A stretch of DNA of 64,000 nt from an uncultured Acidimicrobiaceae bacterium (GCA_947259275.1 CAMYMH010000009.1:1-64000), one strand, 5' to 3'. Shown: positions 53,429-63,207, counted from the stretch's first letter. The notes: generated by a model from the letters alone, not told the origin. Numbers and translations: made by a program.

Positions 53429-55264
53429 TCACGGCATCGTGGTGGTCGTGGTGGTGGATGACGTCGTTGATGTGGTCGAGGTTGTGGTTGTCGGCGGGGG
53501 GAGAGTGGTCGTGGTTGGGCAGCTGATGCCGGCATCCGGAACGTCGCAGGGGTGTACCCGCACCCGGCGTGGCTGAGGGCGATAGGTCCAGTCCCACTCC
53601 TCGATGGTCTCGGTCCCGTCGGGGTAGGTGATGATCCTGGTCAGGGTCACGGTCCACCCGGTGGTTCCGCCATCGAGCACCACCTCCGTGCCGGGAGTGA
53701 CTCCCGAGCTGGTTTCGTACTCGATGGCGGGGTTTCGGAAGCTGCGGCGGGGGGAGAGGCTGTCGCTGACCTGTCGGCCCTCGTTGTCACCGAAGAACTT
53801 CACCGTGATGGAATCGTCGGTGTATTCGGTGCGGATGAGGACGGCGGCGGCGGTGTTGTTGCGGAAGATGAGCTCGGGGTTGGGGAAGGACACGGTGGCT
53901 TCGCGCGCTTCCGGGTAACGGCTGAAGTAGTAGCTGTGAGGCTGGTGGTAAACGTCCTCGTATCCGCCGTAGAAGATGGCATTGAACAGCGTGGTGGCGA
54001 ATTGGCTAACGCCGCCGCCCACCGAGGGCACGAACTCACCTCGCAGGATCATGGGCGCCTCCACGAAGCCGTTCTCCTCGGTCCGAAAACCAACCTGCTC
54101 GTTGAGGGAGAACTCCTCGCCGGGCAGCACGATGACGCCGTCGACGAGGTCGGCCATTCGCTGGATGTTCGTTACCCGCGGCTGACAGCACGGGTGGAAG
54201 GTCGTGAACTCGGATACCTTGCGGGCGATACCGAGCATCTCCGCATCTTCGGTGGTGAATTCGGGCTCAACGCCGCGTGCGAACGGTAGGGGCGCGGTCC
54301 GGCCGGGAAGGTAGGCAGCCACCAGCAGCTCGGCCGCAATCAGCTCGGGGTCGACCAGGGTTCCGGCTCGCCCGGGAACGATGGTCACGGCATCGTCTTC
54401 GCTGATCGCGAACTCGGCATCCCGGGGTGGAGCCTCGAGCAACGCCCTGAGCGGGGCCACCTTGTTTGCTATCCACTCCGGGTCGAACCCGAGCGAGATT
54501 GCGGGCTCGGGCGCGGGCACAAATGTTGACGTGAGGGCGCGTCCCAGGTCTTCAGCCGAGAACGTGATCCGGACGAGTGGGTCTCCCCCTGCCAGCACAA
54601 TCGGTTCTGACACGAGCTCTTCGGCCGTGCGCAGGGCACGGTCGACGTCACCCAGATTGAGAGCCGGTTCTGCTTCGACCACCTCGAGAATCGCCTTCCG
54701 GTCCGCATCACGCAGAAGTGCCGCCAGGATGATCTCGGCGGCAGACTCTCGCTTCACCTGCAGCCCGGTGCGAGGTGCTTCGAGCACCACCTGCCCGTTC
54801 TCATAGAGAATGGCTCCGTTGAACGCCGGCTGCGTAATCGCTTCTTGCTCCCAACCCTCAATCAGCTGCACGACGGCGCTGGCACTGAGTGATCCGACCA
54901 GCTCTACCTGGTACTGACGAGCGGTGACCCAATCGGCGAACTGCTTGAAGCCGGAGCGGCGCCCGGCGTCGAGCGCGGTGGTGGCGATGCCTTCGGAGTC
55001 GAGGTTGAATTCGACCTGGGCGGGGTCGAGCGGGAAGCTGGTTCCTTCGATCACGACTACCGCAGGCGATGTGACGAGGTCGTCTTCGATGGCAAGGATG
55101 GCGGCCGCGGTGTCCTCCCGGCCGAGTCTCCCGACGTCGACGCCGCCCACCGACACGCCCGGCAGCACCTCACCATGGCGCACGATCGACCGCACGGTGA
55201 AGGCGACGGCGACAATGACTGTGATCCCGAATAAGCCTAAGAGAAGTTTTCGCGACCAGCTCAT
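53429..55264 (-). CDS. VanW-family wall protein with PG_binding_4-like domains and Thr-rich tail
   Basis: The 611-residue protein has an N-terminal membrane anchor (LLLGLFGITVIVAVAFTV), a PG_binding_4-like domain (GVSVGGVDVGRLGREDTAAA, then NLDSEGIATTALDAGR) and a second such region around 240-330. The VanW domain starts with EFTTFHPCCQPRVTNIQRMA and includes VIVLPGEEFSLNEQVGFRTE, GGGVSQFATTLFNAIFYGGY and PHSYYFSRYPEAREATV. A G5-like part is followed by a low-complexity Thr/Pro/Ser tail of about 30 residues. It resembles Bacillus YoaR. The tail looks like a wall-spanning or glycosylated stalk. I chose ATG 55264 because the frame upstream is antisense to a nuclease gene. Confidence 0.88.
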   Translation of the reverse strand: MSWSRKLLLGLFGITVIVAVAFTVRSIVRHGEVLPGVSVGGVDVGRLGREDTAAAILAIEDDLVTSPAVVVIEGTSFPLDPAQVEFNLDSEGIATTALDAGRRSGFKQFADWVTARQYQVELVGSLSASAVVQLIEGWEQEAITQPAFNGAILYENGQVVLEAPRTGLQVKRESAAEIILAALLRDADRKAILEVVEAEPALNLGDVDRALRTAEELVSEPIVLAGGDPLVRITFSAEDLGRALTSTFVPAPEPAISLGFDPEWIANKVAPLRALLEAPPRDAEFAISEDDAVTIVPGRAGTLVDPELIAAELLVAAYLPGRTAPLPFARGVEPEFTTEDAEMLGIARKVSEFTTFHPCCQPRVTNIQRMADLVDGVIVLPGEEFSLNEQVGFRTEENGFVEAPMILRGEFVPSVGGGVSQFATTLFNAIFYGGYEDVYHQPHSYYFSRYPEAREATVSFPNPELIFRNNTAAAVLIRTEYTDDSITVKFFGDNEGRQVSDSLSPRRSFRNPAIEYETSSGVTPGTEVVLDGGTTGWTVTLTRIITYPDGTETIEEWDWTYRPQPRRVRVHPCDVPDAGISCPTTTTLPPPTTTTSTTSTTSSTTTTTTMP

Positions 55265-55327
55265 GCGCGGTGAGCGTACCGGTTGAAGGTGCTTAGTCCC
55301 GTCATCTGTTTCCAATACGATGGTTGG

Positions 55328-56107
55328 GTGATTGCGTTTCCAGCCGTGCCACCCGGCGAGCTGATTGTGGTTTCGGCATCGGCGTTCGTGACGTTCGAAC
55401 ACTGCCCGGAGAGCGCCAACGCCAGGTTGCGCGGTGAGTACGGCCCACCGTCACGACCGAGCTTCGTCGGCGGGCTCGCCCATCGGATATTCGCCCGCCA
55501 TCTCCAGCAAGGTCCCATCGACGGTGACGGCTTCGACCAGGTATGCAAGGAAGAGATCGGGTCGACTCCGTCGCTCAATCTGAGAATGGGGGAGCTGGGC
55601 CTGAAGCCAAGCCAGATCCCGGCGATCGTGGCCGAGACCAAAGCGCTGTACGAACGGTTCGTGAAATTCCCGGCCGACGGATTCCAGGGCGCCGAAGTCG
55701 CATTGGAAGCCGAGCCACAGGCGGACGTGGTGCTGCGGGGCCGAGTCGACGCGGTTTTCGACGAGGCGGGCGGGGTGCGGCTCGTCGATTGGAAGACGGG
55801 CCGCATAGGCGAAGTTCACGACCAATTGGGCTTCTACGCCCTCCTGTGGGCACTCGACCGGGGTGAGCTCCCCGGCGGGGTCGAGGCGGTTTCGGTCAAG
55901 ACCGGGGAACGGCAGCGTTCGGAACCAACCCTCGAAACGACCACCGAGCTGGCCGAGCGGGTGGCCACCATGGTGGCCACCATTCGCGCCGGGTGGGAGA
56001 CCGGCGACGAGCTGGCCAGGGTGGGTGGTCCGTGGTGCAGGTATTGTCCGCTCCTCGATGGATGCTCGGAGGGCCGGGCCGCCACCGCGTTAATCGCCCA
56101 GGGTTGA
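55328..56107 (+). CDS. PD-(D/E)XK nuclease, Cas4/RecB-like with likely Fe-S cluster
   Basis: The 259-residue protein has the RecB/Cas4 nuclease layout: an N-terminal SASAFVTFEHCPESANARLR with one Cys, GLAHRIFARHLQ, the acidic motif GRVDAVFDEAGGVRLVDWKT with Asp and Asp-Trp-Lys, and GFYALLWALDRG. It ends with three Cys in WCRYCPLLDGC. One N-terminal and three C-terminal Cys fit the iron-sulfur cluster of AddB/Cas4 nucleases. GTG 55328 is chosen; a TTG at 55283 is possible. The gene is divergent from the VanW gene and precedes mca. No CRISPR array is visible. Confidence 0.85.
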   Translation: MIAFPAVPPGELIVVSASAFVTFEHCPESANARLRGEYGPPSRPSFVGGLAHRIFARHLQQGPIDGDGFDQVCKEEIGSTPSLNLRMGELGLKPSQIPAIVAETKALYERFVKFPADGFQGAEVALEAEPQADVVLRGRVDAVFDEAGGVRLVDWKTGRIGEVHDQLGFYALLWALDRGELPGGVEAVSVKTGERQRSEPTLETTTELAERVATMVATIRAGWETGDELARVGGPWCRYCPLLDGCSEGRAATALIAQG

Positions 56108-56195
56108 CCCGAGCGCCCGTCACTCCTTGTCTGGGCTGCCTCTGAGACGCCGATCGGGCCGTCACCGGTTCCGAGCCGTGGGATACTTCCCGACC

Positions 56196-57038
56196 ATGGA
56201 TCGCCGCCTGCTTGCCATTCACGCCCACCCCGACGACGAGAGCTCCAAAGGGGCGGGTACCGTTATCCACTACTCCGACCTCGGGGCGCGGTGCACGCTG
56301 ATGGTGGCAACGGGTGGCGAGGAAGGCGACATCCTCAACCCGGCGATGGATCGCCCGGAGGTGGTCGAGAATCTGGCCGCGATTCGCCACCAGGAGCTGG
56401 AGGCGGCCGCCGCCATCCTCGGCTACAGCAAGATCTATCGGCTCGGATACCGGGACTCGGGTATGCCAGATTCTGAGGCCAACCAGCGGCTCGATGCTTT
56501 CACGAATGCCGAGGAGGAGTCGGTGTTGGACGCCATGGTGGCGGTGATCCGGCGCGAGCGGCCGCAAGTAATGCTCGGATACGATGACCACGAGTATTAC
56601 CCACATCCGGACCATATCCGCGTTCACGACCTCGCCCTCAAAGCCTTCTGGGCGGCCGCAGATCAGGAACGCTTTCCGGATGGCGGCCCGGCGTGGGCAC
56701 CGGCTCGCCTGTACGCTCCCGTATTCTCGCGGCGTCGGCTCGAGACCCTCCATCAGGCGATGCTGGACCGTGATTTGGAGTCTCCGCTTGCCCGGTGGCT
56801 CGACCGGATCCCCGAAGGCGAAGACTCACCGGTAGACGTTCGCGTGCCAATCGAGTCAACGCTCAGCCGCGCCCGTGACGCGTTGCGGGCTCACGCCACC
56901 CAGGTGGACCCGGACGGATTCTGGTTCCAGATCCCCGAAGCGGTCGTCGTCGACGCCTACCCGTGGGAGGACTTCCACCTGCTGGCCAGCCGGGACGGTG
57001 GTGGTGAGCATCCGCACGACCTGTTTGGCGGGATCTAG
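56196..57038 (+). CDS. mca: Mycothiol S-conjugate amidase
   Basis: The 280-residue PIG-L-superfamily zinc amidase cleaves mycothiol conjugates during detoxification. The start RRLLAIHAHPDDESSKGAGT and VATGGEEGDILNPAM are typical of Mca. LGYRDSGMPDSEANQR and the metal site YDDHEYYPHPDHIRVHDLA follow, with FQIPEAVVVDAYPWEDFHLL near the end. It indicates that this organism makes mycothiol. The ATG at 56196 gives the family length. Its end overlaps the convergent restriction-fold gene by 4 bases. Confidence 0.9.
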   Translation: MDRRLLAIHAHPDDESSKGAGTVIHYSDLGARCTLMVATGGEEGDILNPAMDRPEVVENLAAIRHQELEAAAAILGYSKIYRLGYRDSGMPDSEANQRLDAFTNAEEESVLDAMVAVIRRERPQVMLGYDDHEYYPHPDHIRVHDLALKAFWAAADQERFPDGGPAWAPARLYAPVFSRRRLETLHQAMLDRDLESPLARWLDRIPEGEDSPVDVRVPIESTLSRARDALRAHATQVDPDGFWFQIPEAVVVDAYPWEDFHLLASRDGGGEHPHDLFGGI

Positions 57039-58258
57039 CGATCGACGCCGACTCGGGCCTCGCGGGCGGCGGCTTCGGCGATCTCGATGAGCTCGGACCG
57101 CATGGAATCGAGGCCTTCCTTAGCGAGGTCGATGCTGTTCTGGGCTTCGGTCAGGGTGCGCTTCGACGAGGAGAACCGCTTGGAGAGCTTGTGAACACGG
57201 TCGAGCTGGTCGAGCAGGGCGACCCGGTCGATCGTCTCGCCGTGGCGGGGGCGAGCCGAGGTCACGAGGAGCGCGGCTACCCGCAGGGCGACATCGAACA
57301 GCGAGTCGGTTCCATCGTCGACGACCAGGACCCGATTGCCGTAGAGGCCGAAGCTGCCGACTTCGGCTGGAAAGGCATCCTGGGCGCTGACGCCGATGGC
57401 GACATCGGCGTTGCGGTTTGCCATTGCCCGATCGAGCTCGGCAAGAATGCCGTCGACGCCGGTGAGCGTTACCCGGGCCGTGTGCTTGGCCTCGATCACC
57501 ACGCGGCCCCCCTCCGGGAGGCGGACGACGAGATCCCCGACCAGGGCTTCGCGGCCGAGCGCTCCCCCTTCGGTTGAGGTGCGCTCCACCACGCAGCCCC
57601 CCACCCCGGCCGCCCACGCCCGACAGCGGTCCTCGACGACGTCCTCGAATACGAATCCCTTCTGGGTCCCACGCTCGGCCTCGGTCCGGCGGCCTCGGTC
57701 CGAGTGGACCGCGTCGCGCACGCCCCGGATCTCGGCCAGCACCTCGTCGCGCAGCCGGGCGAGGGCCGAGCCGTCGGCGGAGGGGTCGAGCGCCGCGGTC
57801 AGCTGAGCCTCGAGAGTTCCGCCGGAGCCGACCAGGTGCTCGAGGCGCTCGACGAGCCTTCCCCCGATGCTCCCGGCCTGGTCGATGTCCATGGTGGTGA
57901 AGAAGCTGTCTTGCCAGCGGTGGAACTCTCGCAATGATTTGGACAGGAGTGACGACCGGACCTCGGGATCGAGTTGCTCGCGATAGGCGTGCTGAGCAGC
58001 CGTGAGCATCTCGGCCACCCGGGCCTCGGCCAGCCCGGTAACGCGTTCTACCTCTTGTCGAACCTCATCGCGGACTGTGTCGAGGCCGACATCGAGGCCC
58101 ATGGTCATCAAACCGTGGGCGCCGACCGAGAGAGCCCGGTCGACGACCGTGACCCATTCCCCCTGCTCGTGAGCGGATAGAAGAGTGGCCACCGACCGGT
58201 CTTCGGTGACGAGACCGTCGATCTTGGTGATGTGTCCGTCGCTACTGACGTGGGTCAT
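57035..58258 (-). CDS. Restriction-endonuclease-fold protein with long helical N-terminus
   Basis: The 407-residue protein has about 210 residues of charged helices (QEVERVTGLAEARVAEMLTA, LVERLEHLVGSGG, LRDEVLAEIRGVRDAVH), likely coiled coil. A PD-(D/E)XK-type core follows: GFVFEDVVEDRCRAWA (Glu), EALVGDLVVRLPEGGRVVIE (Asp), then the IEAKH motif (E-x-K). The C-terminus is a further helix. The pattern E...GD-x11-ExK is that of a Mrr/restriction-like nuclease. I chose ATG 58258. It is divergent from two tandem GTPase genes, 62 bases away, which suggests shared regulation. Confidence 0.75.
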   Translation of the reverse strand: MTHVSSDGHITKIDGLVTEDRSVATLLSAHEQGEWVTVVDRALSVGAHGLMTMGLDVGLDTVRDEVRQEVERVTGLAEARVAEMLTAAQHAYREQLDPEVRSSLLSKSLREFHRWQDSFFTTMDIDQAGSIGGRLVERLEHLVGSGGTLEAQLTAALDPSADGSALARLRDEVLAEIRGVRDAVHSDRGRRTEAERGTQKGFVFEDVVEDRCRAWAAGVGGCVVERTSTEGGALGREALVGDLVVRLPEGGRVVIEAKHTARVTLTGVDGILAELDRAMANRNADVAIGVSAQDAFPAEVGSFGLYGNRVLVVDDGTDSLFDVALRVAALLVTSARPRHGETIDRVALLDQLDRVHKLSKRFSSSKRTLTEAQNSIDLAKEGLDSMRSELIEIAEAAAREARVGVDR

Positions 58259-58320
58259 ATCAACGAATGTACGGATCGACTGTGACAGAAACCGCAACGG
58301 GTGCGACAATCGGCCCTCAT

Positions 58321-59826
58321 ATGACTGCTGCCGACGCCCTCCGATCTTCTCTAGAAGATCTCTCCGGTGCCCTGGAGAGCTTCCAGTTCAGGGTGCCCGG
58401 ACCCGACCAGGCCGCCAAGGAACGGGCCCGTACCGAGCTGGTGCGTTCGATCCGTGAGTACCTATTGCCGCGCCTGGAAGACCCGGATGCACCGGTGGTG
58501 GCGGTCCTGGTTGGTCCGACCGGGAGTGGCAAATCCATCATGCTGAATTCCTTTGCCGGCGAGCGTGCCAGCGAGCCGGGCGCGCTCCGCCCCACCACCC
58601 GCTCGCCGGTGGTGTGGGCCAACCGGCGCCACGTCCGCCGCTACCAGAAGCTGCTCGGCGGCCTCATCGGGCGAGGCGACGCCGGCATAGTGGCCGGAGA
58701 CGATCCGATAACCGAGCAGCTCACGGTCATCGACGCGCCCGACTTCGATTCGGTGTATGCCGATAGCCGGATCATCGGTGAACAGGTGCTGGCGGTCGCC
58801 GACTTATGCATCTTCATCGCCAGCGCCCTTCGATACGCCGACGCCGCCGCCTGGCGGTTCCTCGACCAGATCCGGATGCGGGGCCTGCCAATCCTGTTCG
58901 TCTTGAACCGCCTGGGGCCAGATCCGGAAACCCGCAAGCTGATTCTCGCCGACTTCGCCGCCCTGCTGAAGGATCGTGACCTGCTGTTGGAAGCCGACGC
59001 TTCGCTCATCTTCGACGTTTCCGAGCAGGTCATCTACCCTCGCCATGGCGGCCTCCATGCCGACGCCGTGGCCTCGATTCGCCAAGAGTTGGCACTCATC
59101 TCGGATCCGGCCCTGCGGCGGGCGGTGGTCCGGCAATCGACCGAGGGGGCGGTAGCCGAGGTGATCGACAAGGTCGGCGGCATCGCCCAGGGGATCGGGG
59201 CCGACCGGTCGGTCGTCACTGCGCTCCACACCCTGGCGGAAGAGGCGTACGCAAATGAACTGTCCACCTCCAAGCAACTAATTGCCACCCGCAGGCTGGT
59301 AGCGCCCGGCCCGGTCGGCGATCGATCATCCGTTGAGCGCGAGCTGGCCTCGGCCATGTCGCGACGGGCAGGGGTGGCGGCTCGAGACGCCGCCGGTGCC
59401 TGGGACGACATGACCGAAGGCCATGCGTTGCTGGGGGTGGCCGAGACGCTGTGGCGTCACGGCGCCGAAACGCCGGAGGTGGCAGAGAAGGAGTCCGCCG
59501 CCTGGCTCGACGTGGTTGAGAACAGCCTGGCGCCGGCCGTGCGTCGCCCCCGCGCCCGCCGGCGTGCTGCCGTCAAACTGACGAGAACCCTGCTCACCGG
59601 GGAAGGAGCGGCCGTCGGTGGTGCCGTCGCCGAACTGGTTAACGATGAGGCATGGCGGGACCGCATCCTCGCCGACCTGACGGATCGGATCGCCACCGTG
59701 CTGGCCCTGGACGCCGATCGGTTCCTGGCCCTGACGCAGCGGGTGGACATCAGCGACGGGCTCGCCGCGACCATTCGCAGCCTGGCGGCACAAGTGTCTG
59801 AACGCGCCGGAGAGTTCTACCGATGA
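58321..59826 (+). CDS. Dynamin-like GTPase A
   Basis: The 501-residue P-loop protein has G1 GPTGSGKS at residues 65-72, the following ALRPTTRSPVVWANR (G2 Thr), G3 in VIDAPDFDSVYADSR, and a G4-like NRLG in ILFVLNRLGPDPETR. The C-terminal half is a long helical region with the pattern of a dynamin stalk. No clear membrane helix is visible. The start may be ATG 58321, or further upstream at 58267 or GTG 58282. Its stop overlaps GTPase B (ATGA). The pairing of two large GTPases in tandem is the arrangement known for bacterial dynamin pairs that act as hetero-oligomers. Confidence 0.8.
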   Translation: MTAADALRSSLEDLSGALESFQFRVPGPDQAAKERARTELVRSIREYLLPRLEDPDAPVVAVLVGPTGSGKSIMLNSFAGERASEPGALRPTTRSPVVWANRRHVRRYQKLLGGLIGRGDAGIVAGDDPITEQLTVIDAPDFDSVYADSRIIGEQVLAVADLCIFIASALRYADAAAWRFLDQIRMRGLPILFVLNRLGPDPETRKLILADFAALLKDRDLLLEADASLIFDVSEQVIYPRHGGLHADAVASIRQELALISDPALRRAVVRQSTEGAVAEVIDKVGGIAQGIGADRSVVTALHTLAEEAYANELSTSKQLIATRRLVAPGPVGDRSSVERELASAMSRRAGVAARDAAGAWDDMTEGHALLGVAETLWRHGAETPEVAEKESAAWLDVVENSLAPAVRRPRARRRAAVKLTRTLLTGEGAAVGGAVAELVNDEAWRDRILADLTDRIATVLALDADRFLALTQRVDISDGLAATIRSLAAQVSERAGEFYR

Positions 59827-61070
59827 GCGATGTGGTCAGCGCCCTCGACATGCTCGACCTGGCGATTGGTCGGGCGGGCGGCATCGTGTCTGATGCTGAG
59901 ATCAAGGCCGCCACCGACCTGGCCGCCCGGGTGAGGGAGCGGCGGGGGTTTCTCGGTGACACGCTCGTGATCGCCCTAGCCGGAGGCACGGGCTCGGGTA
60001 AGTCAAGCCTGCTCAATGCCATTGCCGGACGTCGCATCGCCGAGACGGGAGTGTTGCGGCCCACCACCGAACGGGCCCTTGCCTGGCTCCCAACCGATCC
60101 CGAGCCCGGCCTGGTCGAGTTGCTCGACCGGCTGGAAATCGACGCCCGCTACGAACAGGACGTGCTGCCGAAGCTGGCCATCATCGATCTGCCGGACCAT
60201 GACAGCATCGTGCTGCAGCACCAGCAGATCGTCGGGCGTCTCCTCCCCGAGGTCGACGCGATCGTTTGGGTGTTCGACCCGCAGAAGTACCGCGACCCGC
60301 TGATCCACGAGGAGTACATTTCCCGGCTGCTCGAATACCAGGAGCAGTTTCTGTTTGTCCTCAACCAGATCGACCTCCTCGGCCAGCACGACCTGTCGGA
60401 GCTGCGTTCCGACCTCATCAGGTCGCTCGAGGAGGACGGAGTGACTACGCCGCGGGTGTTCGATCTGGCGGCCGATCCGCCGGGAGTCGAGCCTCTCAAC
60501 ATCGAGCCGCTCCGCGAGTACTTGCGCGATCAGCTCGACGCCAAAGCGGCTGCGGCCGGCAAGCTGCTTGGGGACATCCGCCGGGGCGGTAAGCAATTGC
60601 GGGTTCATGCCGGCCTCGACGCCGGGGCGGGGGTGGGGTTCGAAGGACGCTGGCCATCGGTGCGCGCATCCGTGGTGCAGGCGATAACCGATGGGCTCGG
60701 TTTTGATGACGCCGTCTGTCGGATCGGTGATTTTGTCACCGCGCTTTCGGTGGAGACCGGGGGCCGTTTTGGGGCCCAGGTGCGCGATGAATTCTCGTAT
60801 CCCCGCATAGAGAAAGAGCTGTCCGCCGCGCTCGATGAGTCGAAGTTGAAGCCGACTCCTCAGGTGGAGCGCGGCAGGATGGGGGCCTTGCTGCACACCT
60901 TCTGGTTTGGAGGTGGGGGACCCGAGAATCCCGAAGCGGTGCCGGCCTTCGCCCGCCAATTGGAGGTCCGGTTCGGTCATGCGCTGTTCGAAATGCTGTG
61001 GAAGCGCGGGGTGCTCGGTGCCACCCTCGCCGAAGTAGAGATCGAGGCCCGTCTGGCTGAGAACCGGTGA
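59823..61070 (+). CDS. Dynamin-like GTPase B
   Basis: The 415-residue partner has G1 GGTGSGKS at residues 54-61, then VLRPTTERALAW (G2 Thr), G3 IIDLPDHDSIVLQHQQI, and G4 NQID in FLFVLNQIDLLGQHD. The helical C-terminus includes RWPSVRASVVQAITDGLGF and LLHTFWFGGGG. After the P-loop it shares LRPTT with GTPase A, so the two are paralogues. The start overlaps the GTPase A stop by 4 bases, giving tight translational coupling. Membrane remodelling or defence is possible; function is inferred. Confidence 0.82.
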   Translation: MSDVVSALDMLDLAIGRAGGIVSDAEIKAATDLAARVRERRGFLGDTLVIALAGGTGSGKSSLLNAIAGRRIAETGVLRPTTERALAWLPTDPEPGLVELLDRLEIDARYEQDVLPKLAIIDLPDHDSIVLQHQQIVGRLLPEVDAIVWVFDPQKYRDPLIHEEYISRLLEYQEQFLFVLNQIDLLGQHDLSELRSDLIRSLEEDGVTTPRVFDLAADPPGVEPLNIEPLREYLRDQLDAKAAAAGKLLGDIRRGGKQLRVHAGLDAGAGVGFEGRWPSVRASVVQAITDGLGFDDAVCRIGDFVTALSVETGGRFGAQVRDEFSYPRIEKELSAALDESKLKPTPQVERGRMGALLHTFWFGGGGPENPEAVPAFARQLEVRFGHALFEMLWKRGVLGATLAEVEIEARLAENR

Positions 61071-61086
61071 CGAGCCCGCCCGGTGT

Positions 61087-63207
61087 TCAGTCGTAGCGGT
61101 CGCGAACTCCGGCCGGCTCCAGCAAGGCCGGGATGACCAGCAGCGCGCTCAACGCCGCCACGGTCATCGCCACCCACATGATCATGGACACCTGCAGGTG
61201 TATCTGGAGGGGTGACAGCCAGAGGGCGGACAGGGCAACTGCGATGCCGAGGGCGTTGGCGACGATCGGGCGTCCCGCCCGGTCGAGGGCCCGGAGTACG
61301 TACCCATCTCCGTTGGGCCGGGCGTGGTCGATGGCGGCAACGAAGTGGATGGCGTAGTCGATGCCTACTCCAATCACGATGCTGGAAATCACGGCCGTCA
61401 GCAGGTTGAGGTGAATACCTGAAACCGCCAGGAACCCGAGCAGGGTCGATACCGTGAGCGCGATCGGCACCAGTGATGCGAGCGTCTCGCGCACCCGCCG
61501 GTAGGAGGCGAGCAGCATGGCAGTAACCAGCGCAAATGCCACGCCCAGAGAAACGAACTGCGCCCGCAAGACCAGTCGGGCCACCTCGTCCCACACCACC
61601 GGAAGTCCGGTCAGCACGTTGATGCGATCATCGGTCTCCACAACGTCGAGCCAGCTCTGGAGGTCATCGGCGTCGAAGTCGGCCGGGAACAGCACGAACC
61701 GGAGGCCGTCGTCACTGACCAGATCGCCGAGGGGCAGGGTGACCCGCTCTGCGAGGACCGCCTCCAGTTGCTCCGGTGGCAGCGACTCGCTCAGGTCGGC
61801 AACCGAGAACACCTCCCGTACACCGGTCTGGTTCTCGAGAACCGCCGCCGCTGCCTGTACGTCGTTCAGTCCATCGAGTCCGGTTGATGGGTCGAAGGCG
61901 AACTCGCCCGCCAGCGGTGTGGCGCCGCCGAACAAGTCTTCAGTGCGTTGAAAGGCCAGGCGCACCGGATCGTTGTCCTTGAAGAAGAACAGCTGGTCGC
62001 TGTTGACGTCCAGCTGCGGGATGAAGACGACCGCAAAGGCCAGCAAGCCCACCGTGAGGACGGCAGCAGGCCGCCGGGTTCGCACCAGTCGCTTGATCCC
62101 GGCCGTCACCCGGGGCCCGAGCAGCGCGCGGTGATGACGAGGCTGGATGGTGAGTCGGCTCAGGAGCGCGGGTAGTGAGAAGAACGAGATGATCCCGGCG
62201 AAGGTGATGCCGATGGCAGCGAACAGTCCCAGCTGTCGGATCGGCTGGACGTCGGTTGCCACCAGCGATAGAAACCCGGCGGCTGTGGAGATGGTGGTGA
62301 GGATCATCGGGACCCCGACTTGGGTGAGCGCCGAACTTACCCGGGCGATCGGATCGGTCGTGACCTCGGCCTCCTCCTGGAAATGGGTAACGAAGTGAAG
62401 GCCGTCGGCGGAGCCCATGACGATTACGAAGATCGGCACGATCACCGTGACGATGTCGACTTCACGGCCCAGGCCAAAGATGAGGCCAAAAGTCCACAGG
62501 GATCCCAGAACCGCCGGAAAGATGGCCAGCGCGCTCAGCCGCCGGTCTCCGATGGTGGCGAAGAAGGTGGCGATCAGTAATCCGATCACGACCGGTGGGA
62601 TCAGGATGAGAAACAACGACAGCACGTCGATCACGGTGGCGAACACCACCGGATTGCCGGACAGCGTGAGCTCCAATCCGGCCGGTGCCGTCACATCGTC
62701 GATGCTGCGGGCGACGGACAAGCCGTCGGCGGCCGGCACCACCAGGATGAGCGTGTTCCTCATCTCGTCGTCGAGCAGCAGGTCGGCGACCGGGCTCTGG
62801 GCCAGGAGCGCGGCGGTGGCGCCATCTGGGAGTGAGCGGATGGTCTCGACGGTGATCGGCTGTCCGGTCAAAGGGTTCACATCCGGGATCAGTGAGGCCA
62901 CCTGTCCAACGCCGTCGACGCCCTGCAGGCGATCGCGCAACTCCACGAGCGCGGCCAGTGAGTCCCGATCCAAGAAGCTGCCTTCCCCCTCAACAGTGGC
63001 GAGCACATTGATGGGGTCCGCGGTTGTGTACTCGGCCTGAAGCGCCTTGAACGCCTCCCCCTGCTCATTTCCCTCGAGGACCACGGAGGCGATGTCGGCG
63101 TTGAAGTCCATGCGAAACAGCATCAGGGCAGCGGCCAGGCTCACGAGGGCGGTAAGGCCGAGAATGCGGCGTGAATGCCCAACGATGATGCGGGCGATGC
63201 GATTCAT
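61087..63207 (-). CDS. MMPL/RND-superfamily exporter (HAE3-like)
   Basis: The 706-residue membrane protein has the 1+5+1+5 segment pattern of RND transporters, with two large extracytoplasmic loops after the first and seventh helices. Helices include ILGLTALVSLAAALMLF, LFLILIPPVVIGLLIATFFA, and the family phrases VIVPIFVIVMGSADGLHFVT and VISSIVIGVGIDYAIHFVAA, where the conserved G-x-x-D/A-D-Y region is visible. It likely exports lipids or hydrophobic molecules. It neighbours a lipid-kinase-family gene downstream on the same strand and is convergent with GTPase B. Confidence 0.88.
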   Translation of the reverse strand: MNRIARIIVGHSRRILGLTALVSLAAALMLFRMDFNADIASVVLEGNEQGEAFKALQAEYTTADPINVLATVEGEGSFLDRDSLAALVELRDRLQGVDGVGQVASLIPDVNPLTGQPITVETIRSLPDGATAALLAQSPVADLLLDDEMRNTLILVVPAADGLSVARSIDDVTAPAGLELTLSGNPVVFATVIDVLSLFLILIPPVVIGLLIATFFATIGDRRLSALAIFPAVLGSLWTFGLIFGLGREVDIVTVIVPIFVIVMGSADGLHFVTHFQEEAEVTTDPIARVSSALTQVGVPMILTTISTAAGFLSLVATDVQPIRQLGLFAAIGITFAGIISFFSLPALLSRLTIQPRHHRALLGPRVTAGIKRLVRTRRPAAVLTVGLLAFAVVFIPQLDVNSDQLFFFKDNDPVRLAFQRTEDLFGGATPLAGEFAFDPSTGLDGLNDVQAAAAVLENQTGVREVFSVADLSESLPPEQLEAVLAERVTLPLGDLVSDDGLRFVLFPADFDADDLQSWLDVVETDDRINVLTGLPVVWDEVARLVLRAQFVSLGVAFALVTAMLLASYRRVRETLASLVPIALTVSTLLGFLAVSGIHLNLLTAVISSIVIGVGIDYAIHFVAAIDHARPNGDGYVLRALDRAGRPIVANALGIAVALSALWLSPLQIHLQVSMIMWVAMTVAALSALLVIPALLEPAGVRDRYD

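Noticed and set aside
53430-53520. Thr-rich tail of the VanW protein as a frameshift artefact
   Set aside because: The low-complexity Thr/Ser/Pro run stays in frame to a stop and is a plausible extracellular stalk.
55328-56107. Cas4-like nuclease as a sign of a CRISPR system
   Set aside because: No other cas gene or array is present in the window; such RecB-like nucleases are common outside CRISPR loci.
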